Shown here: positions 1-8,425 of the stretch, in pieces
Layout: each line of letters begins with the position of its first letter
How positions within the stretch are numbered: the first letter of the stretch is position 1
Assembly (NCBI GenBank): GCA_010027395.1
Contig: RGVD01000013.1
Span: 1 to 22,714, forward strand
DNA length: 22,714 nt
Reading direction: 5' to 3'
DNA from: Bacteroidota bacterium
GTDB taxonomy: Bacteria > Bacteroidota > Bacteroidia > UKL13-3
Translations under genes and position numbers: made by a program
Notes under the pieces: generated by a model
The model's database searches: none
The model's input: the letters and a program-made list of their open reading frames with translations, nothing else
Told to the model about the DNA's origin: nothing

Positions 1-925
1 TCAAATCTGTACCATTTTCTAACAAATGGGTTGCATAGCTATGCCTTAGCATGTGCAAATTAATATTTTTTTGTATCCCAGCCAAATGAGCACCTTTCTT
101 TAATACCAAGGCCAAACTTCTTTCATTATATTGCTCTCCTTTCTGTCCTTCAAACAAATATTCTTTTGGCGTGTATTTGGTATAATATATTCTTAGTAAA
201 TTCAAAACAGTTTCACTAAGCGGGGCTATTCTGTCTTTCATTCCTTTTGCTGCATTAATTTTTATAAGCATGCGCTTGCTGTCAATATCTTTAATTTTTA
301 AATTAAGTAATTCACTTCTCCTCAATCCGGCACTATAAATCAAACTCAGCATACACTTGTGCTTTATATTATCTAGCGCATTTAGAATATCTGCAATTTC
401 CTGTTCAGCCAGCACTTTTGGCAAGGTATGAGGTTTTTTGGGTCGGTGCACCAGGTCTATATTCAGTTTTGCCCCTTGCATTTCTTTGAAAAATATTTTG
501 ATAGCATTTACCACTTGGTTTTGATAAGATGCCGATAAATTGTTTTTCAAAATAAAATCGTTGTTAAATGCAATCAAGTCTTCATTGCTTATTTGGTCAA
601 TTGCTTTTTGATGATAATATTTTAGAAAAGTACCTAATGCTTCTGTGTATGTTTTTATGGTATTAGGGCTGTATCTTTTGGAACTTAGCCATCGTCTAAA
701 CTGTTCAATTTTTTGCAGGTTTATATCACTAATAACAATTGGCAGTTCAATTTTAAATCGCTTTCTGTTTTCATCATTATCAGGCAAATGCCAAGCCTTC
801 AGGGTAGCGCTCCATTTTGCGTCACCTAGTTTTTTTATCCGTGCTATCCATTCCGCATTTTTCTCAAAATATACGGCAATTCTTTTTTCGCCTCTGTGTG
901 TAATAGGCTCTGCTTTCCAATCCAT
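1..925 (-). CDS. Tyrosine recombinase/integrase (XerD-like), C-terminus cut by window edge
   Basis: Site-specific recombinase that would cut and rejoin DNA through a tyrosine-DNA intermediate. I translated 308 residues from the ATG at 925. Residues 75-155 form the SAM-like core-binding domain, starting at RRWLSSKRYSPNTIKTY. The catalytic domain follows: R202 in AGLRRSE, K227 in AAKGMKDR, and H291 and R294 in HMLRHSYATHLL. The third histidine/tryptophan and the tyrosine nucleophile lie beyond position 1. The first 60 residues carry a tryptophan-rich segment (KWSATLKAWHLPDN) not found in housekeeping XerC/XerD but familiar from Bacteroidota integron-integrase-like proteins. It is divergent from rpsL. 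An exact TATATTTG -7 box lies 20 bp upstream, on the minus strand (945-952), but no matching -33 element is visible. Intactness cannot be judged. Confidence 0.93.
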   Translation of the reverse strand, partial: MDWKAEPITHRGEKRIAVYFEKNAEWIARIKKLGDAKWSATLKAWHLPDNDENRKRFKIELPIVISDINLQKIEQFRRWLSSKRYSPNTIKTYTEALGTFLKYYHQKAIDQISNEDLIAFNNDFILKNNLSASYQNQVVNAIKIFFKEMQGAKLNIDLVHRPKKPHTLPKVLAEQEIADILNALDNIKHKCMLSLIYSAGLRRSELLNLKIKDIDSKRMLIKINAAKGMKDRIAPLSETVLNLLRIYYTKYTPKEYLFEGQKGEQYNERSLALVLKKGAHLAGIQKNINLHMLRHSYATHLLENGTDL

Positions 926-1027
926 TATAGTGTAATATTGCTATCAAATATAAAATAATTTTTTTTGTAGGGCTCTCTTATTCAAAACTATTGCGACAAT
1001 TATTTATTGAAATTTTTTATCAATTGC

Positions 1028-1057
1028 TTGCATATTATAAAAAGGGGCGTATATTCG
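1028..1057 (+). promoter_or_regulatory. Distal promoter of the rpsL cluster (P1)
   Basis: TTG at 1028-1030, a 19-bp spacer and TATATTCG at 1050-1057 fit the Bacteroidota primary-sigma consensus (TTTG, then TAnnTTTG) with one mismatch in the -7 box. The next bases, CAGCCCTT, repeat exactly downstream of the promoter before rpsH. P1 would give an rpsL leader of about 180 nt. That leader contains the palindrome TGGTTAACCA and an all-AT inverted repeat at 1145-1161. Confidence 0.6.
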
Positions 1058-1173
1058 CAGCCCTTTAAAAAGGAAAATCGACTGGTAATTTGACTGATGG
1101 TTAACCAATTAGCACTAACCCGCTCAGCAATTAATATTTTTTAGAAATATTTAAAATATTTTTTGTCAAGCAC

Positions 1174-1204
1174 TTGCATTGCTAATGTTATACATCTACT
1201 TTTG
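1174..1204 (+). promoter_or_regulatory. Proximal promoter of the rpsL cluster (P2)
   Basis: TTG at 1174-1176, a 20-bp spacer and TACTTTTG at 1197-1204, an exact match to TAnnTTTG. Transcription would begin near 1207-1212 in GCCGTCCCT and give a leader of only about 30 nt. Its start region resembles the GCAGCCCTT following P1. Confidence 0.65.
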
Positions 1205-1239
1205 CCGTCCCTAAAAATTTTTTAGTTAGTTCATATAAT

Positions 1240-1656
1240 ATGCCAACTATACAGCAATTAGTAAGAAAAGGTCGCACAGACATCGTATTCAAGAGTAAAT
1301 CTCCTGCCTTAGATTCTTGCCCTCAACGCAGAGGTGTTTGTACCCGTGTGTACACTACAACGCCTAAAAAACCTAACTCGGCTATGCGTAAAGTAGCCCG
1401 TGTTAGATTAACAAACGGAAACGAGATCAATGCTTACATTCCAGGTGAAGGTCATAACTTACAAGAGCACTCTATCGTATTAGTACGTGGTGGTCGTGTA
1501 AAGGATTTACCCGGTGTACGTTACCACATCGTTCGTGGTGCATTAGATACTGCAGGTGTTGCAGGTCGTAATCAAAGAAGATCTAAATACGGTACCAAGA
1601 AGCCTAAACCAGGTGCAGCAGTTGTTGATCCAAAAGCAAAAGGTAAAAAGAAATAA
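1240..1656 (+). CDS. rpsL: 30S ribosomal protein S12 (uS12)
   Basis: Protein of the 30S decoding centre, 138 residues, complete. The sequence follows the family from MPTIQQLVRKGR through CPQRRGVCTRVYTTTPKKPNSAMRK to the loop GGRVKDLPGVRYH. Lysine 43 in TPKKPNS and the lysine of RVKDLPG, the usual streptomycin-resistance positions, are the sensitive wild-type residues. The C-terminus has a lysine-rich tail (DPKAKGKKK). It is the first gene of the cluster, with two promoters upstream and rpsG 33 bp downstream. The ATG at 1240 matches the family start, and no Shine-Dalgarno precedes it. Confidence 0.99.
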   Translation: MPTIQQLVRKGRTDIVFKSKSPALDSCPQRRGVCTRVYTTTPKKPNSAMRKVARVRLTNGNEINAYIPGEGHNLQEHSIVLVRGGRVKDLPGVRYHIVRGALDTAGVAGRNQRRSKYGTKKPKPGAAVVDPKAKGKKK

Positions 1657-1689
1657 TTTAATGTTATTCTAAAAAGAATTTCAATATAA

Positions 1690-2160
1690 ATGAGAAAGTC
1701 AAAACCAAAAAAACGCATATTAACACCAGATCCAAAATTCAATGATATTTTGGTAACGAGATTTGTTAATAATATGATGTGGAGCGGAAAGAAAAATACT
1801 TCATTCGGTATTTTTTATGATGCCTTAGATAAAGTTGAAGCCAAAACACAAGAGCGTGGTTTGGATGTTTGGAAAAAAGCACTGAACAATGTAATGCCAT
1901 CTGTAGAGGTGAAAGCTCGTAGAGTAGGTGGTGCCACTTTCCAAATTCCAATTGAAGTTCCTGCTGAACGTAAAGTAGTAGTAGGTATGAAATGGATGAT
2001 TAGCTATAGCCGCAAGCGTAGTGAAAAATCTATGTCAGATAAATTGGCAGCAGAAATTATTGCAGCTTCTAAAAACGAAGGTGCTTCGGTTAAGAAAAGA
2101 GAAGATACACATAAAATGGCAGATGCTAACAAAGCATTCTCTCACTTTAAATTATCATAA
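1690..2160 (+). CDS. rpsG: 30S ribosomal protein S7 (uS7)
   Basis: Primary 16S rRNA-binding protein that organises the 30S head and the E site. It has 156 residues, the normal length. The N-terminal MRKSKPKKR arm, the DPKFNDILVTRFVNNMM helix, RRVGGATFQIP and the C-terminal DTHKMADANKAFSHFK all fit the family. It sits between rpsL and fusA (25 bp), the classic str order. No tuf gene follows fusA here. Confidence 0.99.
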   Translation: MRKSKPKKRILTPDPKFNDILVTRFVNNMMWSGKKNTSFGIFYDALDKVEAKTQERGLDVWKKALNNVMPSVEVKARRVGGATFQIPIEVPAERKVVVGMKWMISYSRKRSEKSMSDKLAAEIIAASKNEGASVKKREDTHKMADANKAFSHFKLS

Positions 2161-2185
2161 ATAAAAAATCCAATCAAATAAAATA

Positions 2186-4291
2186 ATGTCACGCGACTTA
2201 CAATATACAAGAAACATAGGAATTGCAGCCCACATCGATGCTGGTAAAACAACTACCACTGAGCGCATACTTTACTATTCAGGTGTAAACCACAAAATAG
2301 GTGAAGTACATGATGGAGCTTCAACCATGGATTGGATGGTACAAGAGGCTGAAAGAGGTATAACAATTACTTCTGCAGCTACTACTGTGCCTTGGAAATA
2401 TAGAGGTAAAAGTTACCATATAAATATTATTGATACCCCTGGTCACGTTGATTTTACTGTAGAGGTAAATCGTTCACTTCGTGTATTAGATGGTTTAGTA
2501 TTTTTGTTCTCAGCGGTTGATGGTGTAGAGCCACAATCAGAAACAAACTGGCGTTTAGCTAACAATTACAACGTAGCTCGTTTAGGTTTTGTTAATAAAA
2601 TGGACCGTTCTGGTGCCGATTTCTTAAACGTGGTAAAACAAGTGAAAGAAATGTTAGGTAGCCACGCAGTTCCTTTACAATTACCAATTGGTGCTGAAGA
2701 TGGATTTAAAGGTGTGGTTGATTTGATTAATTTCCGTGGAATGATTTGGAATGAGCATGACAAAGGCATGACTTATGAAACAATCGATATCCCTGCGGAC
2801 ATGATGGAAGAAGCTTTAGAGTGGAGAGAAAAATTATTAGAAGCAGTTTCGGAATATGATGACAAATTGATGGAGAAATTCTTCGAAGATCCAACATCAA
2901 TCACCGAACGCGAAATATTGGATGCACTTCGTAAGGCTGTTATCGATATGAAAATCGTTCCAATGTTGTGCGGTTCTTCATTCAAAAACAAAGGTGTTCA
3001 AACCATGCTTGATTTAGTAATGGAATTGTTACCTAGCCCAATGGATAAAGAAAGTATCACAGGTACAAATCCTGATACTGGATTAGAGGTTAGTCGTCAA
3101 CCATCCGTTAAAGAACCTTTTGCAGCTTTAGCTTTTAAAATTGCAACTGATCCATTTGTAGGACGTTTGGCTTTCATGCGTGCTTACTCTGGAAAATTAG
3201 ATGCAGGTTCGTATGTATTAAACACAAGAAGCGGAAACAAAGAACGTATTTCTCGTATTTTCCAAATGCATGCTAACAAGCAAAATCCAATCGAATGTTT
3301 AGAAGCAGGAGATATCGGAGCGGCAGTAGGATTTAAGGATATAAAAACTGGAGATACTCTTTGCGATGAAAAACACCCAATCGTGTTGGAAGCAATGAAT
3401 TTCCCTGAGCCTGTAATCGGTTTGGCTGTTGAGCCTAAAACCCAAGCAGATTCTGATAGATTAGGTATGTCCTTAGCTAAATTAGCTGAAGAAGATCCTA
3501 CATTTAGAGTTCACACAGATGAAGAAACAGGTCAAACTGTTATTTCAGGAATGGGTGAATTACACTTAGAGATTATCTTAGATCGTTTGAAGAGAGAGTT
3601 TAAAGTTGAATGTAACCAAGGAGCTCCTCAAGTTTCATACAAAGAAACCATTCAAGTGCCAGTTACTCACCGCGAGGTATACAAAAAGCAATCAGGTGGT
3701 AGAGGTAAGTTTGCAGATATTCAATTTGAAATAATCCCAGGCGACCAATCTAAAAAAGGTCTTGAGTTTATCAACGAAATCGTTGGTGGTTCAATCCCTA
3801 AAGAATATGTTCCAAACGTTCAAAAAGGTTTCGAACAAGCAATGAAGAATGGTGTGTTGGCAGGTTATGCAGTTGAAAGCTTAAAAGTTAGATTATTTGA
3901 TGGTTCTTACCATGCTGTGGATTCGGATGCATTATCATTTGAATTGGCTGCTAAAATTGGGTTTAAAGAAGCATCTCGTAAAGCAAGTCCGGTATTACTA
4001 GAGCCTATTATGAAAATAGAGGTTATCACTCCAGAAGAAAACATGGGTGATGTAATCGGAGATTTAAATAAACGTAGAGGTCAGTTACAAGGAATGGATA
4101 CACGTGCAGGTGCACAGGTTATCAAAGCACAAGTTCCTTTAGCAGAAATGTTTGGCTATGTAACTCAATTAAGAACATTATCATCAGGAAGAGCAACATC
4201 AACAATGGAATTTGACCATTACTCTGAAGCTCCTAAAAATGTTCAAGAAGAGGTTTTAGCAAAAGTTAACGGCAAATCAGCAAAAGCTTAA
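2186..4291 (+). CDS. fusA: Elongation factor G
   Basis: GTPase that drives ribosomal translocation and, with RRF, recycling. It has 701 residues, full length. G-domain motifs are visible: the P-loop AHIDAGKT at 15-22, switch I GITIT near 59-62, DTPGH at 83-87 and NKMD at 137-140. Domains II to V follow: domain III has SGMGELHLE, domain IV has SGGRGKFAD and domain V has PIMKIEVITPEENMGDV. A bacterial cell with one fusA needs it for growth, and no second copy is seen here. It is followed by rpsJ after 11 bp. Confidence 0.99.
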   Translation: MSRDLQYTRNIGIAAHIDAGKTTTTERILYYSGVNHKIGEVHDGASTMDWMVQEAERGITITSAATTVPWKYRGKSYHINIIDTPGHVDFTVEVNRSLRVLDGLVFLFSAVDGVEPQSETNWRLANNYNVARLGFVNKMDRSGADFLNVVKQVKEMLGSHAVPLQLPIGAEDGFKGVVDLINFRGMIWNEHDKGMTYETIDIPADMMEEALEWREKLLEAVSEYDDKLMEKFFEDPTSITEREILDALRKAVIDMKIVPMLCGSSFKNKGVQTMLDLVMELLPSPMDKESITGTNPDTGLEVSRQPSVKEPFAALAFKIATDPFVGRLAFMRAYSGKLDAGSYVLNTRSGNKERISRIFQMHANKQNPIECLEAGDIGAAVGFKDIKTGDTLCDEKHPIVLEAMNFPEPVIGLAVEPKTQADSDRLGMSLAKLAEEDPTFRVHTDEETGQTVISGMGELHLEIILDRLKREFKVECNQGAPQVSYKETIQVPVTHREVYKKQSGGRGKFADIQFEIIPGDQSKKGLEFINEIVGGSIPKEYVPNVQKGFEQAMKNGVLAGYAVESLKVRLFDGSYHAVDSDALSFELAAKIGFKEASRKASPVLLEPIMKIEVITPEENMGDVIGDLNKRRGQLQGMDTRAGAQVIKAQVPLAEMFGYVTQLRTLSSGRATSTMEFDHYSEAPKNVQEEVLAKVNGKSAKA

Positions 4292-4302
4292 ATTATATAA
4301 TT

Positions 4303-4608
4303 GTGAGTCAAAAAATAAGAATAAAGCTTAAAAGTTTCGATCATAATTTGGTTGACAAGTCAGCCGAAAAGATTTTGAGAACTGTTAAAAGCACAGGTGC
4401 AGTTGTAAGTGGTCCAATTCCACTACCTACACAAAAGAAAATTTACACAGTGCTACGCTCGCCCCATGTAAATAAAAAAGCAAGAGAGCAGTTTCAATTA
4501 TGTTCATACAAAAGAATTTTGGACATTTATAGCAGCACAGCAAAGACTGTAGATGCATTAATGAAACTAGAACTACCAAGTGGAGTAGACGTAGAAATAA
4601 AAGTTTGA
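4303..4608 (+). CDS. rpsJ: 30S ribosomal protein S10 (uS10)
   Basis: Protein of the 30S head, known in other bacteria also as the NusE transcription factor. It has 101 residues and is complete, with the family signature KIRIKLKSFDH at the start and GPIPLPTQKKIYTVLRSPHVNKKAREQF in the extended loop. The start is GTG at 4303: the encoded family start follows it directly and no in-frame ATG lies closer. GTG is rare in this window, since nearly every other gene uses ATG. It follows fusA after 11 bp and opens the S10 part of the cluster. Confidence 0.98.
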   Translation: MSQKIRIKLKSFDHNLVDKSAEKILRTVKSTGAVVSGPIPLPTQKKIYTVLRSPHVNKKAREQFQLCSYKRILDIYSSTAKTVDALMKLELPSGVDVEIKV

Positions 4609-4637
4609 TAGTGTTAAACGAAATTTAGACAAAGAAA

Positions 4638-5255
4638 ATGTCAGGATTAATAGGTAAAAAAATAGGTATGACCAGCATCTTCAACAATGAAGGTAAGCAA
4701 ATCGCTTGTACTGTTGTTGAGGCGGGACCATGTGTAGTAACACAGGTTAAAACTGTCGGTAAAGATGGTTACGCTGCTGTTCAGATAGCTTATGGCGAAG
4801 CCAAAGAAAAAAATACTACTTCGGCACTTAAAGGTATTTTCAAAAATGCCAATACAACTCCTAAAAGAAAATTAGTAGAGTTTAAAGGTTTTGAAAATGA
4901 AATGAAAGTGGGCGAAATTATATCAGCAGATCTTTTCTCAGAAGGAGAGTATGTGGATGTGGTTGGAACTTCAAAAGGAAAAGGTTTTCAGGGTGTAGTA
5001 AAGCGTCATGGTTTTGGCGGTGTGGGTATGGGCTCACATGGTCAGCACGATAGACAACGTGCTCCTGGATCAATCGGTGCATCATCAGATCCTTCAAAGG
5101 TTCTAAAAGGAATGCGTATGGCTGGTCGTATGGGTGGTACTCGTGTGAAAAAAACCAACTTAGAAGTATTAAAAGTAATGAAGGAACAAAACCTTATAGT
5201 TGTTAAAGGTTCGATTCCTGGTGCAAAAGGTTCATTTATATTATTAGAGAAATAA
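4638..5255 (+). CDS. rplC: 50S ribosomal protein L3 (uL3)
   Basis: Early-assembly 23S rRNA-binding protein that reaches towards the peptidyl transferase centre. It has 205 residues, the usual length. It starts MSGLIGKKIGMTSIF and carries the long central extension, with GTSKGKGFQGVVKRHGFGG, GSHGQHDRQRAPGSIG and GRMGGTRVKK. The last two segments are the rRNA-reaching loop. It is separated from rplD by one base, so translational coupling is likely. Confidence 0.99.
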   Translation: MSGLIGKKIGMTSIFNNEGKQIACTVVEAGPCVVTQVKTVGKDGYAAVQIAYGEAKEKNTTSALKGIFKNANTTPKRKLVEFKGFENEMKVGEIISADLFSEGEYVDVVGTSKGKGFQGVVKRHGFGGVGMGSHGQHDRQRAPGSIGASSDPSKVLKGMRMAGRMGGTRVKKTNLEVLKVMKEQNLIVVKGSIPGAKGSFILLEK

Positions 5256-5256
5256 A

Positions 5257-5889
5257 ATGGAATTATCGGTATTAAATATAAGCGGAACTGAAACCGGAAG
5301 AAAGATTAGTTTAAATGATACTATCTTCGGTTTAGAGCCAAACGACCATGCTATTTATCTTGATGTTAAGCAATTTCTTGCTAATCAACGTCAAGGAAAT
5401 CACAAGTCGAAGGATAAAAGTGAGCTAAGTGGTTCTACCAAGAAACTTCACCGTCAAAAAGGTACGGGTGGATCTCGTAAAGGTAGTATCAAGTCTGGTA
5501 CATTTGTGGGTGGTGCTCGTATTCATGGACCACGTGTTCGCGATTATAGGTTCAAGTTGAACAAGAAATTAAAGCAATTGGCTCGTAAATCAGCTTTGAG
5601 TTACAAGGCAAAAGAAAATAATATTACAGTATTAGAGAATTTCAATATCGAAACTCCTAAAACGAAAGAGTTTATAAATATCTTGACTAATCTTAAGTTA
5701 TCAAACATGAAAACCTTAATGATTGTTCCGGATTACAACAACAATGTTTACATGTCTGGTAGAAACCTACCTAAGACTAAAGTTGTAGCAGCTAAAGACG
5801 TAAATACTTACGAAATTTTAAATGCAAACAAAGTAATCATAGTTGAAGATTCAGTTAAAGCATTTGAAAACCTTTTTAATCAGGCATAA
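5257..5889 (+). CDS. rplD: 50S ribosomal protein L4 (uL4)
   Basis: 23S rRNA-binding protein lining the peptide exit tunnel, 210 residues, complete. The conserved tunnel loop is present (KLHRQKGTGGSRKGSIKSG, about residues 64-82), followed by GGARIHGPRVRDYRFKLNKK. In E. coli L4 represses its own S10 operon. No comparable leader upstream of rpsJ is obvious here, where the gap from fusA is only 11 bp. It follows rplC after one base, and rplW starts 2 bp after its stop. Confidence 0.99.
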   Translation: MELSVLNISGTETGRKISLNDTIFGLEPNDHAIYLDVKQFLANQRQGNHKSKDKSELSGSTKKLHRQKGTGGSRKGSIKSGTFVGGARIHGPRVRDYRFKLNKKLKQLARKSALSYKAKENNITVLENFNIETPKTKEFINILTNLKLSNMKTLMIVPDYNNNVYMSGRNLPKTKVVAAKDVNTYEILNANKVIIVEDSVKAFENLFNQA

Positions 5890-5891
5890 TA

Positions 5892-6182
5892 ATGAGTATA
5901 CTTAAAAGACCACTAGTAACAGAAAAGTTTTCGGCCATTAGCGAAAAGCTAAATAAGTATTCCTTTGTAGTAGAAAAAAAATCTACAAAACCTGAAATAC
6001 AAAAGGCAATCGAAAAAATGTATGATGTAGAAGTTACATCCATCAATACGATGGTATACGCTGGAAAAGCTAAATCTAGATCAACTAAAAAAGGTATTTT
6101 CCCAGGAAGAAGACCTTCATACAAAAAAGCAATTGTTACACTTAAAGAAGGACAAAAAATTGACTTCTTCCAAAACGTATAA
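5892..6182 (+). CDS. rplW: 50S ribosomal protein L23 (uL23)
   Basis: Protein at the exit-tunnel mouth that serves as docking site for trigger factor and SRP in known bacteria. It has 96 residues and is complete, with ILKRPLVTEKF at the start, a YSFVVEKKSTKPEIQKAIEKMY middle and a VTLKEGQKIDFF end. It is packed between rplD and rplB (2 and 7 bp gaps). Confidence 0.98.
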   Translation: MSILKRPLVTEKFSAISEKLNKYSFVVEKKSTKPEIQKAIEKMYDVEVTSINTMVYAGKAKSRSTKKGIFPGRRPSYKKAIVTLKEGQKIDFFQNV

Positions 6183-6189
6183 TTAGAAA

Positions 6190-6922
6190 ATGGGCATTAG
6201 AAAATATAATCCTGTAACACCAGGAACTCGTTTCAAATCAGCAAATACTTTTGAGGAGATAACCAAATCTACTCCTGAAAAAAGTTTGTTAGCTCCCATC
6301 AAGAAAAGTGGTGGTAGAAATAATACAGGTAAAATGACCATTCGATATATCGGTGGTGGTCACAAAAAGCGTTACCGTATTATTGATTTCAGACGCGATA
6401 AAACAGGTGTTGATGGTATCGTAGTTGGAGTTGAATATGATCCAAATCGTTCAGCTCGTATTGCATTAATACAATACGCTGATGGAGAAAAGAGATACAT
6501 TATAGCTCCAGCTGGTATTGAAGTAGGTCAGACAATTGCCAATGGTAAAGGTGTTTCACCAGATGTTGGAAATGCACTACCTCTAAGCGAAATACCTCTA
6601 GGTACTTTAATTTACAATATTGAATTACAACCTGGTCATGGTGGAAAATTAGTAAGAAGCGCCCGCTTCAGTAGGTCAAGTGTCAAATCCTGACCATAGT
6701 TTAGAGCGTAAAGGTAAAGCAGGTGCAAATAGATGGAGAGGTCGTAGACCACGTACACGTCCTGTAGCAATGAATCCAGTAGATCACCCGATGGGTGGTG
6801 GTGAAGGTAGAGCTTCAGGAGGACATCCACGTTCACGTAACGGTATCAAATCTAAAGGGTACAAAACACGTACTCCAAAGAAATATTCAAATAAGTTCAT
6901 CATCGAAAAACGTAAGAAGTAA
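6190..6922 (+). pseudogene. rplB: 50S ribosomal protein L2 (uL2), internally deleted and frameshifted as written
   Basis: L2 is a 23S rRNA-binding protein needed for subunit joining and peptidyl transfer. The first 158 residues are normal, from MGIRKYNPVTPGTRFKS through SGGRNNTGK and IGGGHKKRYRI to LQPGHGGKLVRSA. The frame then runs into a TGA at 6691-6693. L2 sequence resumes one base later in phase, at 6665 (ASVGQVSNPDHSLE), and continues to the TAA at 6920-6922, including the conserved NPVDHPMGGGEGRA. The two parts sum to about 243 residues, against 273-275 expected. About 31-32 codons between RSA and ASVGQ are missing, with a net change of phase. Both flanks are fully conserved, so an assembly or consensus error, or a strain variant with another copy, is more likely than a working L2. 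Confidence 0.93.
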
Positions 6923-6931
6923 TAATATAAT

Positions 6932-7198
6932 ATGGCTCGTTCGTTAAAAAAAGGACCATTTGTTGACTACAAACTTGATAAGAAAGTTTTAGCAATGAGT
7001 GATGGAAAAAAGAAATCAGTAATCAAAACTTGGAGTCGCAGGTCGATGATAACTCCTGATTTCGTAGGTCATACATTTGCAGTTCATAATGGAAATAAAT
7101 TTATTCCTGTTTATGTAACCGAAAATATGGTAGGGCACAAGTTAGGTGAGTTTGCTCCTACTCGTACATTTAAAACACACCCAGTAAAGAAAGATTAA
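6932..7198 (+). CDS. rpsS: 30S ribosomal protein S19 (uS19)
   Basis: 30S head protein near the A-site tRNA and the contacts with S13. It has 88 residues and is complete: MARSLKKGPFVDY at the start, the KTWSRRSMITPDFVGHTFAVHNG core, then YVTENMVGHKLGEFAPTRTF. It follows the damaged rplB after 9 bp. It is intact itself, so the damage upstream is local. Confidence 0.99.
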   Translation: MARSLKKGPFVDYKLDKKVLAMSDGKKKSVIKTWSRRSMITPDFVGHTFAVHNGNKFIPVYVTENMVGHKLGEFAPTRTFKTHPVKKD

Positions 7199-7203
7199 TA
7201 TAG

Positions 7204-7590
7204 ATGGAAGCAGTTGCTAAATTAAATAATTGTCCTACTTCGCCACGTAAAATGAGGCTTTTAGCTGATTTGATCCGCGGTAAAAAGGTTGAAGAAGCAT
7301 ATAATATTTTACGCTTTAATGCTAAGATTGATTATGCAATCAGACTTGAAAAGTTATTGCGTAGTGCAATAGCCAATTGGGAGCAAAAAAACGAAGGTCA
7401 ACGTTATGAAGAAAGCGGACTTATCATTAAAACAATATTTGTTGATGGTGGCCCTATGATGAAAAGAATATTGCCAGCTCCCCAAGGACGTGCTCACCGT
7501 ATTCGTAAGCGTTCAAACCATGTAACATTGGTGGTTGATACTGCGGCTGTAAAAGAAAATAAAGTTGTAACTAATAATGAAAACGCATAA
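7204..7590 (+). CDS. rplV: 50S ribosomal protein L22 (uL22)
   Basis: Exit-tunnel protein whose beta hairpin forms the constriction together with L4. It has 128 residues. The family pattern is clear: SPRKMRLLADLIRGKKVEEA, a helical middle, then the tunnel hairpin with FVDGGPMMKRILPAPQGRAHRIRKRSNH. A 15-20 residue polar tail (AAVKENKVVTNNENA) extends past the core. It has the MEAVAKLNN start typical of Bacteroidota L22. Confidence 0.98.
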   Translation: MEAVAKLNNCPTSPRKMRLLADLIRGKKVEEAYNILRFNAKIDYAIRLEKLLRSAIANWEQKNEGQRYEESGLIIKTIFVDGGPMMKRILPAPQGRAHRIRKRSNHVTLVVDTAAVKENKVVTNNENA

Positions 7591-7594
7591 ATAA

Positions 7595-8392
7595 ATGGGA
7601 CAAAAGATTAATCCTATAGCATTCCGTTTAGGTGTCATTCGTGGATGGGAATCTAATTGGTATGGTGGTAAAAACTTTTCAGAAAAACTGATTGAAGATG
7701 AGAAAATCCGTAAATATTTACGAACTCGTATTCAAAAAGGTGGTATCGCTAAAATAGTTATCGAACGTACAATCAAGCGTATCATTATTACCATTCACAC
7801 ATCACGTCCTGGTATCGTTATTGGTAAAGCTGGAAGCGAAGTTGATAAAATAAAAGAAGAAATTAAGAAGCTAACAAACAAAGATGTTGCTATTAATATC
7901 TTTGAAATTAAGAGACCAGAATTAGATGCAGTTTTGGTTGGTGAGTCAATCGCTAATCAAATTGAAGCTCGTGTATCATACAAAAGAGCTACAAAAGCAG
8001 CTATATCTAACTCAATGAAAATGGGTGCTGAAGGTATTAAAGTGATGATCAGTGGTCGTTTGAATGGAGCTGAGATGGCACGTTCTGAAACATACAAAGA
8101 AGGAAGAACACCATTACATACCATTAGAGCAGATATCGATTATACAATCGCAGAAGCATTAACTGTATATGGTAAAATAGGAATTAAAGTTTGGATCTGC
8201 CGTGGTGAAGTATATGGTAAACCTGATTTATCACCTAATTTCGGAATGACAAACGATAGTAAACCTGGAGATAGAGGCGGAAGACCATCATCAAGACCAA
8301 GTGGCGATAGAAGGAATGATAGAGGCGATAGAGGTGGAGATAGAAAACGTGGTGGTGGAAATGCTGGTGGTGGAGATAGAAGAAGAAAATAG
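7595..8392 (+). CDS. rpsC: 30S ribosomal protein S3 (uS3) with Gly/Arg/Asp-rich tail
   Basis: 30S protein at the mRNA entry channel. It has 265 residues. The N-terminal part (MGQKINPIAFRLG) leads into a type II KH domain with the GIVIGKAG loop at 73-80. The C-terminal domain has GAEGIKVMISGRLNGAEMARSE and IGIKVWICRGEVYGK. The family core ends near DLSPNFG (211-217). About 48 further residues (218-265) are built from repeated GDR, RGG and GGG units, encoded by direct repeats of GATAGAGG and GGAGATAGA between 8265 and 8385. The tail is strongly basic and probably disordered, and may add RNA contacts. rplP follows after a 33-bp gap. Confidence 0.98.
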   Translation: MGQKINPIAFRLGVIRGWESNWYGGKNFSEKLIEDEKIRKYLRTRIQKGGIAKIVIERTIKRIIITIHTSRPGIVIGKAGSEVDKIKEEIKKLTNKDVAINIFEIKRPELDAVLVGESIANQIEARVSYKRATKAAISNSMKMGAEGIKVMISGRLNGAEMARSETYKEGRTPLHTIRADIDYTIAEALTVYGKIGIKVWICRGEVYGKPDLSPNFGMTNDSKPGDRGGRPSSRPSGDRRNDRGDRGGDRKRGGGNAGGGDRRRK

Positions 8393-8425
8393 TTTTTAGT
8401 AAATAAAAATTTATAACCTGTAAAA

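Noticed and set aside
645..935. Plus-strand open frame opposite the integrase
   Set aside because: It is a shadow of the recombinase, whose minus-strand frame runs through 925 with a full set of family motifs.
926..1239. tRNA or small RNA gene before rpsL
   Set aside because: No cloverleaf, T-loop or strong terminator; only promoters, a short palindrome and an all-AT inverted repeat.
6190..6922. Programmed frameshifting as an explanation for rplB
   Set aside because: No slippery or pausing signal is evident at 6660, and a shift could not supply the 31-32 missing conserved residues.
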